Assembly: GCA_009668975.1 (NCBI GenBank)
Contig: SBEG01000025.1
Location: 1-59,247, forward strand
Length of the DNA: 59,247 bases
From: Deltaproteobacteria bacterium
Lineage (GTDB): Bacteria; Desulfobacterota; Desulfuromonadia; Geobacterales; Geobacteraceae
Reading direction: 5' to 3'
In this document: positions 34,556 through 44,248 of the stretch, piece after piece
How the letters are laid out: every line of letters starts with the position of its first letter
Position numbering within the stretch: position 1 is the first letter of the stretch
The notes under the pieces: generated by a model
Databases searched by the model: none
Told to the model about the DNA's origin: nothing
Seen by the model: the letters and a program-made list of their open reading frames with translations, nothing else
Translations under genes and position numbers: made by a program

Positions 34556-36672
34556 TGGGTATCCTTCCATGGTTTCTGTGCCGCACCGTAGTTAGCGGCT
34601 GCCTGCAATTGCCCCATCACGTGCTGCAATTGCTCGCTGCTTGCGGATGGGGCGCTCTGCTGCAGCCAGGCAGCCAGTTCGGCCGGTTTCCGGTTGGCCA
34701 GGTGTGAGCACAGTCCTTTCAAGGTGTGGGCGGCTCGGCCAAGCTCGATGCGGTCATTGTGTTCAAGGGCGGTTTGCAGACAGCGCAGTTCATCCTCTAT
34801 ATCCTGCCGCAGAATTTCTCGATACTGACGGGCCCGTTCAGGATTGCTGTCCAGGTCGCTCCTGATTTGTGCATTCAGCAGCAGTTCGTTTACAGGTGGC
34901 GCCTCTGCCAGGTATACACAGTGATCTGCCATGGCACTGGCAACCTGTTCGGGGATTACCGGCTTTGCCAGGACAGCGTTGATGCCGGCGGCGTGGCAGG
35001 ACTGGCGGGTAGCTGCGTCTGTATCGGCGGTAATGGCAATGATCGGAACAGCTTTTTCCGATCGTTCGAGCTCACTCAGTCTGATACGTTGTGCGACCTC
35101 GATACCGTCAATATCGGGCATGCGAATATCTAGCAGAATTAAATCAAAACGTTGCTGCTCTATAAGTTGTAACGCTTGCCAGCCATTTTCCGCAAGCAAT
35201 ACCTGGTGTCCCCAGGAGGTCAGGGTTTCCTTCAGCAGTCTACGATTGAATTCGTTATCTTCGATCACCAGAACCAGGCCTGGTGCCATGACTTTAGCTG
35301 TTGAAAGAACGCCTGAAGTCATCTGCCCGGTTGCTTGGAGCGGCAGTTCAACGACAAAGCAGCTTCCAGTGTTTTCTTTACTTTCAACGGTCATGCGGCC
35401 TTTCATTATAGTAACCAGGTTGCTGACGATGGCCAAGCCAAGACCGGTGCCACCGTATTTGCGGGTGATGGATGGATCAAGCTGGCGAAACGGCTGGAAT
35501 AGCAGGGATCGACTTGATTCAGGTATGCCGATGCCGGTGTCGCACACTGCGAAACGAACCATCCGATTACATCCCTCTGCGACCTGCTCGGACAGGCTTA
35601 CCTTGCAGGACACTTCACCTTTTTCGGTAAACTTCACGGCATTGGCAAGCAGGTTGGTGAGGGTCTGGCGCAAACGGACTGAATCTCCCACTACCCAGCC
35701 GGGTACATTGGCATCAACTTCCATGTGGAATGATAACTTTTTCTGTTCCGCCAGATGACGATACTGTTCTTCCAATCCTCCGGTTAGCTGTCGCAGGTCG
35801 AAAGCTGTGCTTTCCAACTCCATTCGTCCCGACTCGATCTTGCTCATGTCCAGGATGTCATTGACCAGATCCATCAGGGTGCGTGAGGATTGTTCGATGA
35901 TTGTGTGGTACTGGGCAATTTTCGTGGGGTTGGTGGCTGCGCTGGCCAAGCAGCTGAAGCCGATCAAGGCGTTGAGTGGGGTGCGGATCTCATGGCTCAT
36001 GGTGGCCAGGAATTGACTCTTGGCAGTATTGGCGGCTTCAGCAGCCAATTTGGCAACGTTGAGACTTGCTAACGTTTTTTCCAGGAGCACATTTGATTCA
36101 TGCAAAGATTTTTCCGCCTGCTTGTGTTCCGCAATTTCCCTCGCCAGTTGCTCGTTTGTCCGTTGAAGGGTATCGTTCGCTTTGGAAAGTTGAATAGTCC
36201 GTTCTGCGATCTGCTCTTCCAGAAGCCTGTTACGCTCCACCAGTTCCTGCATCGGATAAACTTCGCCGTCACGGACAAGATGGTAGGGAATAGAAATGCT
36301 GCTGTGCGAGATCTTCCATCCGTTTTTTTCCTTGCAAAAAATCAGTACCAGCCGGGCGGTCTCTCGAGACAGAATCTGGTCTTCGATCGGCAGGTGAATG
36401 TTGAAAAAACCGGTTGTTACGGCAACCGTTTCAGACAGTGACTGGATGGCCAGGTCTTTTAGCTCGATACGGAGCGGATCCGTGACCTGGGCGAAGTCCT
36501 GTCGGGTAATAGTGACCCATTCCATCCGGTCCTTAACGAGAAAATCCCCTCCGCCGGTAAAGCCGGAGAAGTTTTCGCTGAAATAGCTGGTGAGCCGATC
36601 ATCACGGGAGGAATACATCCTCAGATAGTCGTCGAAAAGCTGCCGGATTGTCTGGTGGTCGCTTGCTTCCAT
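34552..36672 (-). CDS. Hybrid histidine kinase with NTF2/SnoaL-like sensor, receiver and Hpt domains
   Basis: The 706-residue soluble kinase opens with an NTF2/SnoaL-like domain (about 5-130) with the fold pattern IRQLFDDYLRMYSSRD...WKISHSSISIPYH, followed by a coiled coil (about 140-205). A HisKA domain has the phospho-histidine in MSHEIRTPLN (His227). HATPase motifs are DTGIGIPE and GGTGLGLAI, the receiver phospho-acceptor is Asp515 in LLDIRMPDIDG, and a C-terminal Hpt domain has AAHTLKGLCSH (His649). The four-step relay would end on the adjacent sigma-54 response regulator. No membrane segment is present, so it senses a cytoplasmic cue. The ribosome binding site is weak. Confidence 0.9.
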   Translation of the reverse strand: MEASDHQTIRQLFDDYLRMYSSRDDRLTSYFSENFSGFTGGGDFLVKDRMEWVTITRQDFAQVTDPLRIELKDLAIQSLSETVAVTTGFFNIHLPIEDQILSRETARLVLIFCKEKNGWKISHSSISIPYHLVRDGEVYPMQELVERNRLLEEQIAERTIQLSKANDTLQRTNEQLAREIAEHKQAEKSLHESNVLLEKTLASLNVAKLAAEAANTAKSQFLATMSHEIRTPLNALIGFSCLASAATNPTKIAQYHTIIEQSSRTLMDLVNDILDMSKIESGRMELESTAFDLRQLTGGLEEQYRHLAEQKKLSFHMEVDANVPGWVVGDSVRLRQTLTNLLANAVKFTEKGEVSCKVSLSEQVAEGCNRMVRFAVCDTGIGIPESSRSLLFQPFRQLDPSITRKYGGTGLGLAIVSNLVTIMKGRMTVESKENTGSCFVVELPLQATGQMTSGVLSTAKVMAPGLVLVIEDNEFNRRLLKETLTSWGHQVLLAENGWQALQLIEQQRFDLILLDIRMPDIDGIEVAQRIRLSELERSEKAVPIIAITADTDAATRQSCHAAGINAVLAKPVIPEQVASAMADHCVYLAEAPPVNELLLNAQIRSDLDSNPERARQYREILRQDIEDELRCLQTALEHNDRIELGRAAHTLKGLCSHLANRKPAELAAWLQQSAPSASSEQLQHVMGQLQAAANYGAAQKPWKDTQ

Positions 36673-37160
36673 TGAGTTTGGCCTGTGTATTTATTGTACG
36701 AAGTATCTGGCGCGATCTTGCTGGCATTATGTGTCAGGGGGACTATTGGTTCCCCGTTAGCTGTCTTCTTTTTGTGATAATGCGTGTACTGTTACAAAGA
36801 TCTTATCGACCGGTTCTTGCCACTCTTAAGGTTTATCTGCCGTGAGCGATAAAATTTTTTGATTTTATTTGACGAAAACCATTTCGCTGAAAGTTTATCA
36901 TCATGTGTAAATAGCTGTACCTATTGAGCATCCTGTGCTTTTTTGAGTAGGTTTGACGGTCTGCCGTTTTGTTGGTTCCAGACTAACCGCTTGCCCAAGA
37001 TTAGCAAGGATAAATTCCTGAGGTGTGCAAACCGGGGGTTATATTTGGCAAAAGCTGCCATACTTGCAATACTGCAAATCTCTAATAGGATAGAGGTAGA
37101 TCAGAAGTTCCATTTCGAGAAATTGCCGGAATCATGTAATAAAATAAGGGGAGGTACACA
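36673..37160. other. Divergent intergenic region
   Basis: This AT-rich stretch of 488 bases lies between the kinase (minus) and the DUF1269 gene (plus). TTGCAA at about 37,066 and TAGGAT after 16 bases form a weak plus promoter about 70 bases before the ribosome binding site AAGGGGAGG. No gene is supported. Confidence 0.35.
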
Positions 37161-37703
37161 ATGAGGGATTTAGTCGTTGCCGGATTCGATGGCCAGTATA
37201 CCGCTGATCAGGTTCTTCTCGACCTTCTCAAATTGGAGCAGGTGCATCTGATAGATCTTGATGAGGCAGCAGTGGCGATACGGAAAAGTGACGGGACAAT
37301 TGCCATAAAGCATACCAGTTCGCTGGTTATGGCCGATGCCGCCGTGGGCAGCGGCTGCGGCTTGTTGATCGGTGCGGTGTGTCTCAATCCGCTCATGGGT
37401 ACCCTGGTCGGGGGCGTGGTTGGCGCGGCTGTGGGCAAGATTATCAAACTGGTGGAGAAAATCGGTATCAAGGAAGATTTTATCAGTGATGTTGCGGCAA
37501 CACTGAAACCGGACAGTTCCGCAATCTTCGCCCTGGTTTCCAAAGGGCTTTCGAACCAGGTGGTCGCAGAGTTGGGTAAATTCAGCGGGACGTTGCTGCG
37601 TACCACTCTCTCCCCAAAAAATGAGGAGGAACTGAAGAGGATTTTGCAAGAAAGTGTTTGTCTGAATAAAGAAAGTGCTGATGTGGCTGCCGGCAGTAAA
37701 TGA
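37161..37703 (+). CDS. DUF1269 family membrane-associated protein
   Basis: The 180-residue protein matches DUF1269: an N-terminal alpha/beta part ([16 protein letters not shown]...[15 protein letters not shown]), a glycine-rich hydrophobic segment [11 protein letters not shown]...[13 protein letters not shown] (about 64-100) that may cross or dip into the membrane, and a C-terminal part ending in a helix. The function is unknown. GGGGAGG precedes the ATG. Its stop codon overlaps the upstream edge of the glycerol kinase ribosome binding site region, so the two genes are likely co-transcribed. Confidence 0.85.
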   Translation: MRDLVVAGFDGQYTADQVLLDLLKLEQVHLIDLDEAAVAIRKSDGTIAIKHTSSLVMADAAVGSGCGLLIGAVCLNPLMGTLVGGVVGAAVGKIIKLVEKIGIKEDFISDVAATLKPDSSAIFALVSKGLSNQVVAELGKFSGTLLRTTLSPKNEEELKRILQESVCLNKESADVAAGSK

Positions 37704-37723
37704 ATCGATTGAAAGGAAACGAA

Positions 37724-39235
37724 ATGGGTTTCATCCTGGCACTTGACCAGGGAACGACCAGTTCCCGAGCCCTGGTTTTTGACTATGAAGGGAATGTGCG
37801 AAGCGTTGCTCAGAAGGAGTTCCGCCAGATCTTTCCGCAGCCCGGCTGGGTGGAGCACGACGGCAATGAGATCTGGTCATCCCAGTTGGGGGTTGCGGTG
37901 GAGGCGATTGCCGGTGCGGGACTGAGCTCGCTGGATATCGCTGCCATTGGCATTACCAATCAGCGTGAAACCACCTTGGTTTGGGATAGAAAAACGGGAA
38001 GGCCGATCTATCATGCCATTGTCTGGCAGGACCGGCGTACGGCTGGAGAATGTGATCGCCTGCGGGCGGAGGGGTTCGAGACGCTTTTCCGGGAGCGGAC
38101 CGGGTTGGTGCTGGACCCCTATTTCTCCGGTACCAAGCTAGCCTGGATTCTGGACAACGTCCCGGAAGCGCGGAAGAGGGCGGAGCAGGGTGAACTTGCC
38201 TTCGGCACCGTTGATTCCTGGTTGGTCTGGAACCTGACCGGCGGTGAGCGGCACGTGACCGATGCCAGCAATGCCTCCCGGACTTTGCTGTACAACCTTT
38301 ATCGTGGCGATTGGGACCCCGATTTGCTTGAGGTTTTGAAGATCCCCGCGGCGCTTCTGCCGGAGATTGTTCCATCCAGTAAGGTGTATGGCGAGACGGC
38401 TGCTCCACTTCTTGCTTCCCGTGTACCGATTGCCGGTATTGCCGGGGATCAGCAGGCGGCCCTCTTCGGTCAGGTCTGCGACCGGCCGGGCATGGTCAAG
38501 AATACCTATGGCACCGGTTGTTTCATGCTTCTGCATACCGGGACTCAGCCGGTTATTTCGAAACGCAACCTTCTGAGTACCGTGGCCTGCCGGATCGGCG
38601 AGCGAACCGAGTTTGCGTTGGAGGGAAGTGTCTTTGTTGCCGGGGCAGCGGTGCAGTGGCTGCGGGACGGGCTCGGCATCATCCGCAACTCCGCTGATGT
38701 GGAGATGTTGGCTGCTACTGTTCCCGACAATGGCGGAGTGTATCTTGTTCCGGCTTTTACCGGCCTCGGTGCGCCCCATTGGGATCCCTACGCCCGCGGT
38801 GCCCTGTTTGGTCTCACCCGTGGTTCCAACGCCGGGCATATTGCCCGTGCGGTTCTGGAAAGCATCGCTTTTCAGACAGCCGATCTGTTGTCAGCAATGA
38901 AAGATGATGCCGGCGTTGACCTTAAAGAACTGCGGGTGGATGGCGGGGCTACCGCCAATGACCTGCTCATGCAGTTTCAGGCAGACTTGCTCGGTGTTCC
39001 GGTCGTGCGGCCGAAGGTGAGGGAGACAACCGCCCTGGGTGCGGCTTTTCTGGCCGGCCTGGCCGTGGGGTTCTGGCGTGAACGCTCGCAGATCGCTGCG
39101 CTCTGGCAGGCCGAGCGAATCTTTACTCCGGTAATGCAACGGACTGCAGCGGACGAACTGCTCTACCTTTGGAGCAGGGCACTCGAACGGTCAAAAGGGT
39201 GGGCATTGCCAAGTGTTGTTAGAAATTCCCTTTGA
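37724..39235 (+). CDS. glpK: Glycerol kinase
   Basis: The 503-residue enzyme is a full-length FGGY kinase that converts glycerol and ATP to glycerol-3-phosphate. Landmarks are [12 protein letters not shown] at the start, [13 protein letters not shown], the signature YGTGCFML...H and the second family signature [22 protein letters not shown] near residue 370. The start at 37724 is set by AAAGGAAACGAA just upstream; a longer frame beginning at 37700 overlaps the previous gene by four bases and is less likely. No glycerol transporter or glpD is in view. Its last 17 bases overlap the convergent small secreted protein gene. Confidence 0.95.
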   Translation: MGFILALDQGTTSSRALVFDYEGNVRSVAQKEFRQIFPQPGWVEHDGNEIWSSQLGVAVEAIAGAGLSSLDIAAIGITNQRETTLVWDRKTGRPIYHAIVWQDRRTAGECDRLRAEGFETLFRERTGLVLDPYFSGTKLAWILDNVPEARKRAEQGELAFGTVDSWLVWNLTGGERHVTDASNASRTLLYNLYRGDWDPDLLEVLKIPAALLPEIVPSSKVYGETAAPLLASRVPIAGIAGDQQAALFGQVCDRPGMVKNTYGTGCFMLLHTGTQPVISKRNLLSTVACRIGERTEFALEGSVFVAGAAVQWLRDGLGIIRNSADVEMLAATVPDNGGVYLVPAFTGLGAPHWDPYARGALFGLTRGSNAGHIARAVLESIAFQTADLLSAMKDDAGVDLKELRVDGGATANDLLMQFQADLLGVPVVRPKVRETTALGAAFLAGLAVGFWRERSQIAALWQAERIFTPVMQRTAADELLYLWSRALERSKGWALPSVVRNSL

Positions 39236-39602
39236 CCAGTTCCGCACTAATAACGATGGAGTTCTTTCGAGGGGAGTCTTTAACGTCGGGCATTACGGTC
39301 GGGATGGCAAATTTTACCTTTCCCTTATCGACTTCAACAAGGGCCCGGGTTGAAAAGTACCCGTACGCTGCTCCTCCCAGAACGCCAGCTGCCGCACCAT
39401 AGGCCATGTATTCCAGATTGTCACCTGGTTTATGGGTAAAGGCCAATACCGCAGCTCCGACAACCGTTCCCGCAATGCCGCCATACATTGAATCCTGAAC
39501 AATTTCCTTGAACGCGGTTTCGGCGGCATGACATGGCGCTTGAATAATTAAAAGTGTCGCCGTGGAAAAGATTGTCGAAATGAAAACTTTAAGCCTCTTC
39601 AT
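39219..39602 (-). CDS. Small exported glycine-zipper-like protein
   Basis: The 127-residue protein has a signal peptide cut near CHAAE and a glycine/alanine-rich region [15 protein letters not shown]...[19 protein letters not shown] resembling glycine-zipper motifs of envelope proteins. The C-terminal third is soluble ([16 protein letters not shown]). No characterised family is recognised. GGGAGG lies directly before the ATG at 39602. A promoter candidate lies at 39742-39769. The 3' end overlaps glpK by 17 bases on the opposite strand. Confidence 0.75.
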   Translation of the reverse strand: MKRLKVFISTIFSTATLLIIQAPCHAAETAFKEIVQDSMYGGIAGTVVGAAVLAFTHKPGDNLEYMAYGAAAGVLGGAAYGYFSTRALVEVDKGKVKFAIPTVMPDVKDSPRKNSIVISAELVKGNF

Positions 39603-39741
39603 GGACCTCCCTGTCGAATAGTGCACTTTTCGATGTTTCTCTCACCGTCGCTGGTCGTCCCGGTGAATTATCCCTGAATTCTATTTTCTTCCCTATCCAA
39701 CATCTTGTGGTGAAGAAACAGTATTGATACAAAATGAATAC

Positions 39742-39769
39742 AGATTATCATGTTCTTGGCCTCTGTCAA
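39742..39769 (-). promoter_or_regulatory. Sigma-70 type promoter of the small exported protein
   Basis: On the minus strand TTGACA (39769-39764) and TAATCT (39747-39742) are 16 bases apart. The transcript would start near 39,735, about 130 bases before the ATG at 39602. Confidence 0.5.
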
Positions 39770-39887
39770 AGAAAAAAACTATTTTTTTGGAGGCGTCCGT
39801 GAAAAGTAACGGAACAAACCCGCAATAGTCCTAGTTTCGAAAGCGCTATTCCGGATTTTACGGAAGTTACCAAGCTGATCTGATTCT

Positions 39888-39916
39888 TTGACAAAAACGC
39901 AATTATTCTCTATAGT
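39888..39916 (+). promoter_or_regulatory. Strong sigma-70 promoter upstream of the ABC-F gene
   Basis: TTGACA (39888-39893) and TATAGT (39911-39916) are spaced by exactly 17 bases. The start would be near 39,923, leaving a leader of about 140 bases that contains two hairpins. Confidence 0.75.
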
Positions 39917-39922
39917 GTTGCG

Positions 39923-40020
39923 GAGTCCCACGAGGAATAGGGTTCCTCCGCTGGTGTTGGATCCTGTTTTAAAATTACGTATGCTCAGAGGGTTAGGTCG
40001 ATAGGCCTAGCCCTTTTCTG
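39923..40020 (+). ncRNA. Structured leader or small RNA with terminator-like hairpin before the ABC-F gene
   Basis: Downstream of the strong promoter, CGGAG pairs with CTCCG around an inner GAGGAATAGGGTTCCTC structure (about 39,926-39,953). A second hairpin AGGGTTAGG-TCGATA-GGCCTAGCCCT (about 39,991-40,014) is followed by TTTTC. Either a roughly 95-base small RNA ends here, or the hairpin attenuates transcription into the ABC-F gene 46 bases further on. No match to a named RNA family is claimed. Confidence 0.45.
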
Positions 40021-40065
40021 TTACTGTGCCGTGACGTATAGACATCAATTCACTGGAGTTTAATC

Positions 40066-41703
40066 ATGATTCACCTGTCAAATATTTCAAAACAGCATGG
40101 CTCGCAAATCCTTTTTCGCGATGCCGGATTTCAGATCCTGCCGGGAAGCCGCAATGGTCTTGTCGGCCCGAATGGTGCCGGGAAAACAACCATCTTCCGG
40201 ATCATGACCGGCGAGGAGGAAGTGGACAGCGGCGAAATTACCTGCGCAAAGAAAACCACGATCGGCTATTTTTCCCAGAATGTGGGCGAAATGGCCGGCC
40301 GTTCGGCCCTGGAAGAGGTGATGGCCGGTTCCGCCGAGACCATGCGACTGGCCGGTGAGTTGGCGGAAATGGAAGCAGCCATGTGTGAACCGATGGAAGA
40401 TGAGGCAATGGCTGCTCTGCTGGAGCGCTACGGTGCCGCTCAGGAGGAGTTCGAGCATCGGGGTGGCTATGATCTTGATACCCGCGCCCGCACGGTTCTG
40501 ACCGGCCTCGGTATCGGCCCGGACCGTTTTGACCTGCCGGTGGAGTCATTCAGCGGCGGTTGGAAAATGCGCATTGCCCTGGCCCGCATCCTGACGCTCA
40601 AGCCCGATGTGCTGCTCCTGGACGAGCCCACCAACCACTTGGACGTGGAATCGATCGTCTGGCTGGAGGAGTGGCTTTCCGGCGAGTTTGACGGTGCGCT
40701 GCTCATGACAAGCCATGACCGTGATTTCATGAACCGGGTCGTGACCCGGATCATCGAAGTGGCCAACAAGAGCGTGACTTCCTACAGCGGCAACTACGAT
40801 TTTTACGAACGGGAGCGCGACATCCGCCTGGAGCAGTTGCTGGCCAGTCACAAGCGGCAACAGGAGATGCTGGCCAAGGAGGAAGAGTTTATCGCCCGTT
40901 TCGCTGCCCGCGCTTCCCATGCCGCACAGGTCCAATCGCGGGTCAAGAAGCTGGAGAAGATCGAACGGATCGAGATTCCGGCCGAAGAGCGGGTGGTGCG
41001 CTTTGAATTCAAGGAGCCGCCTCGAAGTGGCGATGATGTGGCGGTGTTCGAATGTCTCTCAAAGAGCTGGGAGCTGCCCGATGGCGGGGTGCACCCGGTT
41101 TTCAGCGGTGCGTCCGGGATTGTCCGGCGTGGCAGCAAGATCGCGGTGGTCGGGGTGAACGGCGCCGGCAAGTCTACTTTCCTGAAGACCTTGGCCGGAC
41201 TGACCGAAGCGACCGGCGGGACTGTCAATCTCGGCGCTGCTGTAGAGCTGGGCTATTTCAGCCAGCATGCCATGGAAGTATTGGACCCGCGGAAGACCGT
41301 CTTTGAAACGGTTCAGGATGCCATGCCATTGGCCAACATCGGCGTGATCCGCAATCTTTTGGGGGCATTCATGTTTTCCGGGGATGCTGTGGACAAGCGG
41401 ATCGAGAACTTATCCGGTGGTGAGAAGAGCAGGGTGGTGCTGGCAACGCTGCTTGGTCGGCCGATCAACTTTCTGGTGCTCGACGAGCCGACCAACCACC
41501 TGGACATCCGTTCACGCGAGATACTCCTGGATGCCCTGAAGGGCTTCACCGGCACCGTGGTGCTGGTCAGTCATGACCGGCATTTCCTGCGCAGCCTGGT
41601 GGACCGGGTCTTCGAGATAGACCATGGCGAGATGCGGGTTTTTGAGGGGGACTACAGCTACTATCTGGAGAAGACCCGAGACGATTCGACCATCGCTGCC
41701 TGA
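40066..41703 (+). CDS. ABC-F family ATP-binding protein
   Basis: The 545-residue protein has two ABC ATPase domains in one chain and no membrane segment. Walker A motifs are GPNGAGKTT (about 34-42) and GVNGAGKST (about 363-371); signatures are SFSGGWKMR and LSGGEKSR; both Walker B motifs are followed by EPTNHLD. The linker between the domains (about 245-310) is highly charged and helical (RQQEMLAKEEEFIARFAAR), as in translation factors of the EttA/Uup/YheS type that act at the ribosomal E site. Some relatives protect against antibiotics. The upstream leader hairpin fits the attenuation often seen for such genes. A GGAG precedes the ATG. Confidence 0.92.
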   Translation: MIHLSNISKQHGSQILFRDAGFQILPGSRNGLVGPNGAGKTTIFRIMTGEEEVDSGEITCAKKTTIGYFSQNVGEMAGRSALEEVMAGSAETMRLAGELAEMEAAMCEPMEDEAMAALLERYGAAQEEFEHRGGYDLDTRARTVLTGLGIGPDRFDLPVESFSGGWKMRIALARILTLKPDVLLLDEPTNHLDVESIVWLEEWLSGEFDGALLMTSHDRDFMNRVVTRIIEVANKSVTSYSGNYDFYERERDIRLEQLLASHKRQQEMLAKEEEFIARFAARASHAAQVQSRVKKLEKIERIEIPAEERVVRFEFKEPPRSGDDVAVFECLSKSWELPDGGVHPVFSGASGIVRRGSKIAVVGVNGAGKSTFLKTLAGLTEATGGTVNLGAAVELGYFSQHAMEVLDPRKTVFETVQDAMPLANIGVIRNLLGAFMFSGDAVDKRIENLSGGEKSRVVLATLLGRPINFLVLDEPTNHLDIRSREILLDALKGFTGTVVLVSHDRHFLRSLVDRVFEIDHGEMRVFEGDYSYYLEKTRDDSTIAA

Positions 41704-41723
41704 AAGGTGAAAGATGTATCTTT

Positions 41724-42314
41724 TTAACCGCGAGCTTCAAGTGTTCTTGTCACCATCAGCTGGAAAAGCTCTTCCAGGCTTTGCTGAATCACAACCGAAT
41801 CGATGATGCCGAGTGCCCGGGCAATCGCTTCGAAGGTTGCCAGACCTTCGGGATGGTTTTCTTTCCTGACACCCCAGCCCGTTTTTGCCCCTTCGGGAAG
41901 ACGCACCATAGTAGCATGCTTCAGACCCGGGAGCCTCCTGCCCATGCGCGCGGCCTGACGCCAGTTGCCGTCCGGCACCACCAGGTTGACCGGCCTGGGG
42001 TCTTCTGCCAGGAGAGAACGGCTCAGAACCCGGGCCTCTTCCCCGGGATAGAGGAGCAGGGTCCGGCGATGTGCCGTGTCGAGATCCTGAAGGTTGAGCG
42101 GCTGCTCCTGGCAGCCCTGGATGCGGAGTTCACTGTTGCTGAGTGTGGCAAGAGCCAGGGGTCCGGTGGCGGTCGGTTTGGCCCACTCGCGATGATGCAT
42201 TACCAGGATCAGCCGGGTGGCCAGATCGTGCCGGGGGATGGCACTGCAGATGCAGAGGCGGGTGTGCAACCGGCAGTGAGGACAACGTTCGCTTCGTTTT
42301 GATCGGGTACCCAT
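41724..42314 (-). CDS. DTW-domain tRNA-uridine aminocarboxypropyltransferase
   Basis: The 196-residue enzyme has an N-terminal zinc-type CxxC/CxC cluster (Cys11, Cys14, Cys21, Cys23) and the DTW domain with the core PDGNWRQAARM (Asp115-Trp118; the name-giving DTW reads DGNW here, a known variation). DTW proteins such as TapT transfer the aminocarboxypropyl group of S-adenosylmethionine to a uridine in tRNA (acp3U47 in E. coli). The ATG follows AGGGTTGAG. It is convergent with the ABC-F gene, with a 20-base gap. Confidence 0.88.
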   Translation of the reverse strand: MGTRSKRSERCPHCRLHTRLCICSAIPRHDLATRLILVMHHREWAKPTATGPLALATLSNSELRIQGCQEQPLNLQDLDTAHRRTLLLYPGEEARVLSRSLLAEDPRPVNLVVPDGNWRQAARMGRRLPGLKHATMVRLPEGAKTGWGVRKENHPEGLATFEAIARALGIIDSVVIQQSLEELFQLMVTRTLEARG

Positions 42315-42469
42315 GACTCAACCCTAGCACATTTCGCTGTTGAGTGATATTACCGATTATTTTCAGCATGGAAAACCGCCGTTGTCTGGTATAACGTTAT
42401 CTGGTGTACTGCCGAAAATTGCCGGGCGCCTCATCAAGTACAAAAACGGAACCCCCGAAGGAGGGGCAC

Positions 42470-43336
42470 ATGAACAATAGTAAACAACCAGAACTCTGCC
42501 GTCTGCAAACATTGCGGGTTGCCCGCATAGATACGAGCGGCGTCTGGCTGGAGGCTGGAGACCAGCTGGCGCACCTTCCGCGGCGGGAGGCACGTGATGT
42601 TGTGGCGGGTGAATACCTGGAAGCTTTCCTTTATCGGGATGTGGCCGGGGAACTGCAGGCCACCTGCCGGCAGCCGCTTGCCCAGGCCGGTGAATTTGCC
42701 TGTTTGAGGGTTCAGTCGGTCGGTCCCCACGGGGCGTTTCTCGACTGGGGTCTGGCCAAGGACCTGCTGGCACCGTTCAGTCTCCAGCCGGAGCGGATGC
42801 AGGTTGGCGAAAGCTACCTGGTCATGGTCGAACTCGATCCGCAGGGCCGTCCCTTTGCCAACGCCCGCATCGAGGACTGCCTGGACTTCGAGTGGCCTGA
42901 TCTTCGCGATGGACAAGCGGTGGATTTTCTCATCTGGCAGTTCACCGATCTCGGTGCCAAGGTTATTGTCAATCATCGCTATCCCGCCTTGCTCTACCGT
43001 GACGAGTTGCCGGCCGCTGCCACGGTCGGCCTGCACCTTGCCGGTTATGTAAAACGACTGCGGGAAGACGGCAAGCTTGATGTCACCCTGCGTAAGGTTG
43101 GTGCTGAGGGCGTAGCGGATGCCCGGCAGGTGATCCTCAACGCATTGGAAAAACAAGGTGGTAGTTTGCCCCTGCACGACCAGAGTTCCCCGGCGGCTAT
43201 TCAACAGGCCCTCGGCATGAGCAAAAAAACCTTTAAAAAAGCGCTGGGTGGACTGTATAAGGACGGCTTGGTTACGTTGACCCATGACGGTGTCCTGCTT
43301 ACGGGAAAAGGCCCGGGGGCAGGCCGTAGCCGATAG
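42470..43336 (+). CDS. CvfB/YitL-like S1-type RNA-binding protein
   Basis: The 288-residue protein consists of several S1-like beta-barrels (about 8-65, 68-130 with VQSVGPHGAFLDWGLAKDLLAP, and 135-215) and a C-terminal winged helix (QQALGMSKKTFKKALGGLYKDGLVTL). This is the layout of CvfB, an RNA-binding protein linked to virulence gene expression in Staphylococcus. It is widespread and probably acts on RNA or the ribosome. GAAGGAGGGG before the ATG fixes the start. The gene is divergent from the DTW gene with 155 bases between them. Confidence 0.88.
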   Translation: MNNSKQPELCRLQTLRVARIDTSGVWLEAGDQLAHLPRREARDVVAGEYLEAFLYRDVAGELQATCRQPLAQAGEFACLRVQSVGPHGAFLDWGLAKDLLAPFSLQPERMQVGESYLVMVELDPQGRPFANARIEDCLDFEWPDLRDGQAVDFLIWQFTDLGAKVIVNHRYPALLYRDELPAAATVGLHLAGYVKRLREDGKLDVTLRKVGAEGVADARQVILNALEKQGGSLPLHDQSSPAAIQQALGMSKKTFKKALGGLYKDGLVTLTHDGVLLTGKGPGAGRSR

Positions 43337-43460
43337 TTGACCGTAATGCAGGAACACCTTCGGAAAACCACGGGTAATTATGGTTTCGAAACAGCTCCAT
43401 GCTTGACATTCCGGGACAGACAGTCCACCTTGAAAAATCAAAGAACGAGAGGAGCACCTT

Positions 43461-44156
43461 GTGAATCAATACGATGTAAACTATCCACGAACAGCCGACC
43501 AGATCGTAATCGCCCAGAATACGCTTATCCGGCAAGTCTATGCCTGGATGGGGGGCGGTCTGCTGGTTACCGCGCTGATGGCCATGGCGACGATCTCTTC
43601 GCCGGCCCTGTTCAGCGCCATTATCGGCAACCGCCTTGTCTTCTACGCCCTGATTATCGGAGAAATCGGTCTGGTGATCGGCATTTCCCGCGCCATCAAC
43701 AAAATCAGCGCGTCCGTGGCATCCTTCCTCTTTCTGCTCTATGCCGCGATGAACGGCGTTACCATGTCGGTGGTTTTTGCTGTCTATACCGCCGAATCCA
43801 TCACCTCAACCTTTGTGGTCACGGCGGCAATGTTCGGTGCCATGAGCGTGTTCGGCTACGTAACCAAGCGCGACCTGAGCGGCTGGGGTAGCTTCCTTTT
43901 CATGGGATTGATCGGTGTGGTGATCGCCTCGCTGGTCAATATTTTTGTCGGCAGCAGCGCGGTTTCCTGGATTATTTCCGTGATCGGGGTGATTGTTTTT
44001 ACCGGGCTGACAGCGTACGACACCTGGAAGATCAAAGCCATGGCAGCTAGCGGCGTGGAAGGGCGCAAGCCAGCTATTCTTGGCGCGCTGACTCTTTATC
44101 TTGACTTCATCAATCTCTTTCTCATGCTCCTGCGTTTGCTCGGAAGTAGACGCTAG
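43461..44156 (+). CDS. Bax inhibitor-1/YccA family membrane protein
   Basis: The 231-residue protein has about seven membrane helices and the family features: an N-terminal QNTLIRQVYAWMGGGLLVTA, FVVTAAMFGAMSVFGYVTKRDLS, and the C-terminal FTGLTAYDTWKIK followed by ALTLYLDFINLFLMLLRLLG. BI-1/YccA proteins are linked to calcium leak or to FtsH quality control in bacteria. The start is GTG, with AGAGGAG upstream. It lies in a short plus-strand series with the CvfB-like and YlqF genes. Confidence 0.93.
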   Translation: MNQYDVNYPRTADQIVIAQNTLIRQVYAWMGGGLLVTALMAMATISSPALFSAIIGNRLVFYALIIGEIGLVIGISRAINKISASVASFLFLLYAAMNGVTMSVVFAVYTAESITSTFVVTAAMFGAMSVFGYVTKRDLSGWGSFLFMGLIGVVIASLVNIFVGSSAVSWIISVIGVIVFTGLTAYDTWKIKAMAASGVEGRKPAILGALTLYLDFINLFLMLLRLLGSRR

Positions 44157-44208
44157 TTCTGAGATTTTCTTGGCAAGGCCTGACAGTTGCCAGACTCACC
44201 CTTACACC

Positions 44209-44230
44209 GGCAGGATTTAATAATCCTGCC
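44209..44230 (+). repeat. Perfect hairpin between the BI-1 and YlqF genes
   Basis: GGCAGGATT-TAAT-AATCCTGCC is a nine-base perfect stem ending 18 bases before the YlqF ATG. There is no T-run, so it is not a typical terminator. It may shield or modulate the ribosome binding site ATCAGGAA that follows immediately. Confidence 0.55.
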
Positions 44231-44248
44231 ATCAGGAATTGAAATACG

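Larger units (their letters stand above)
39603..40065. other. Intergenic region between the exported protein and the ABC-F gene
   Basis: It contains the divergent promoters and the structured leader described separately. GGAGG near 39,789 is followed by a nine-codon GTG frame (MKSNGTNPQ) that could be a leader peptide but is too short to support. Confidence 0.4.

Noticed and set aside
39789..39828. Nine-codon GTG frame behind GGAGG upstream of the ABC-F promoter
   Set aside because: Too short, and it lies upstream of the predicted transcription start of the ABC-F leader, so it cannot be its leader peptide.
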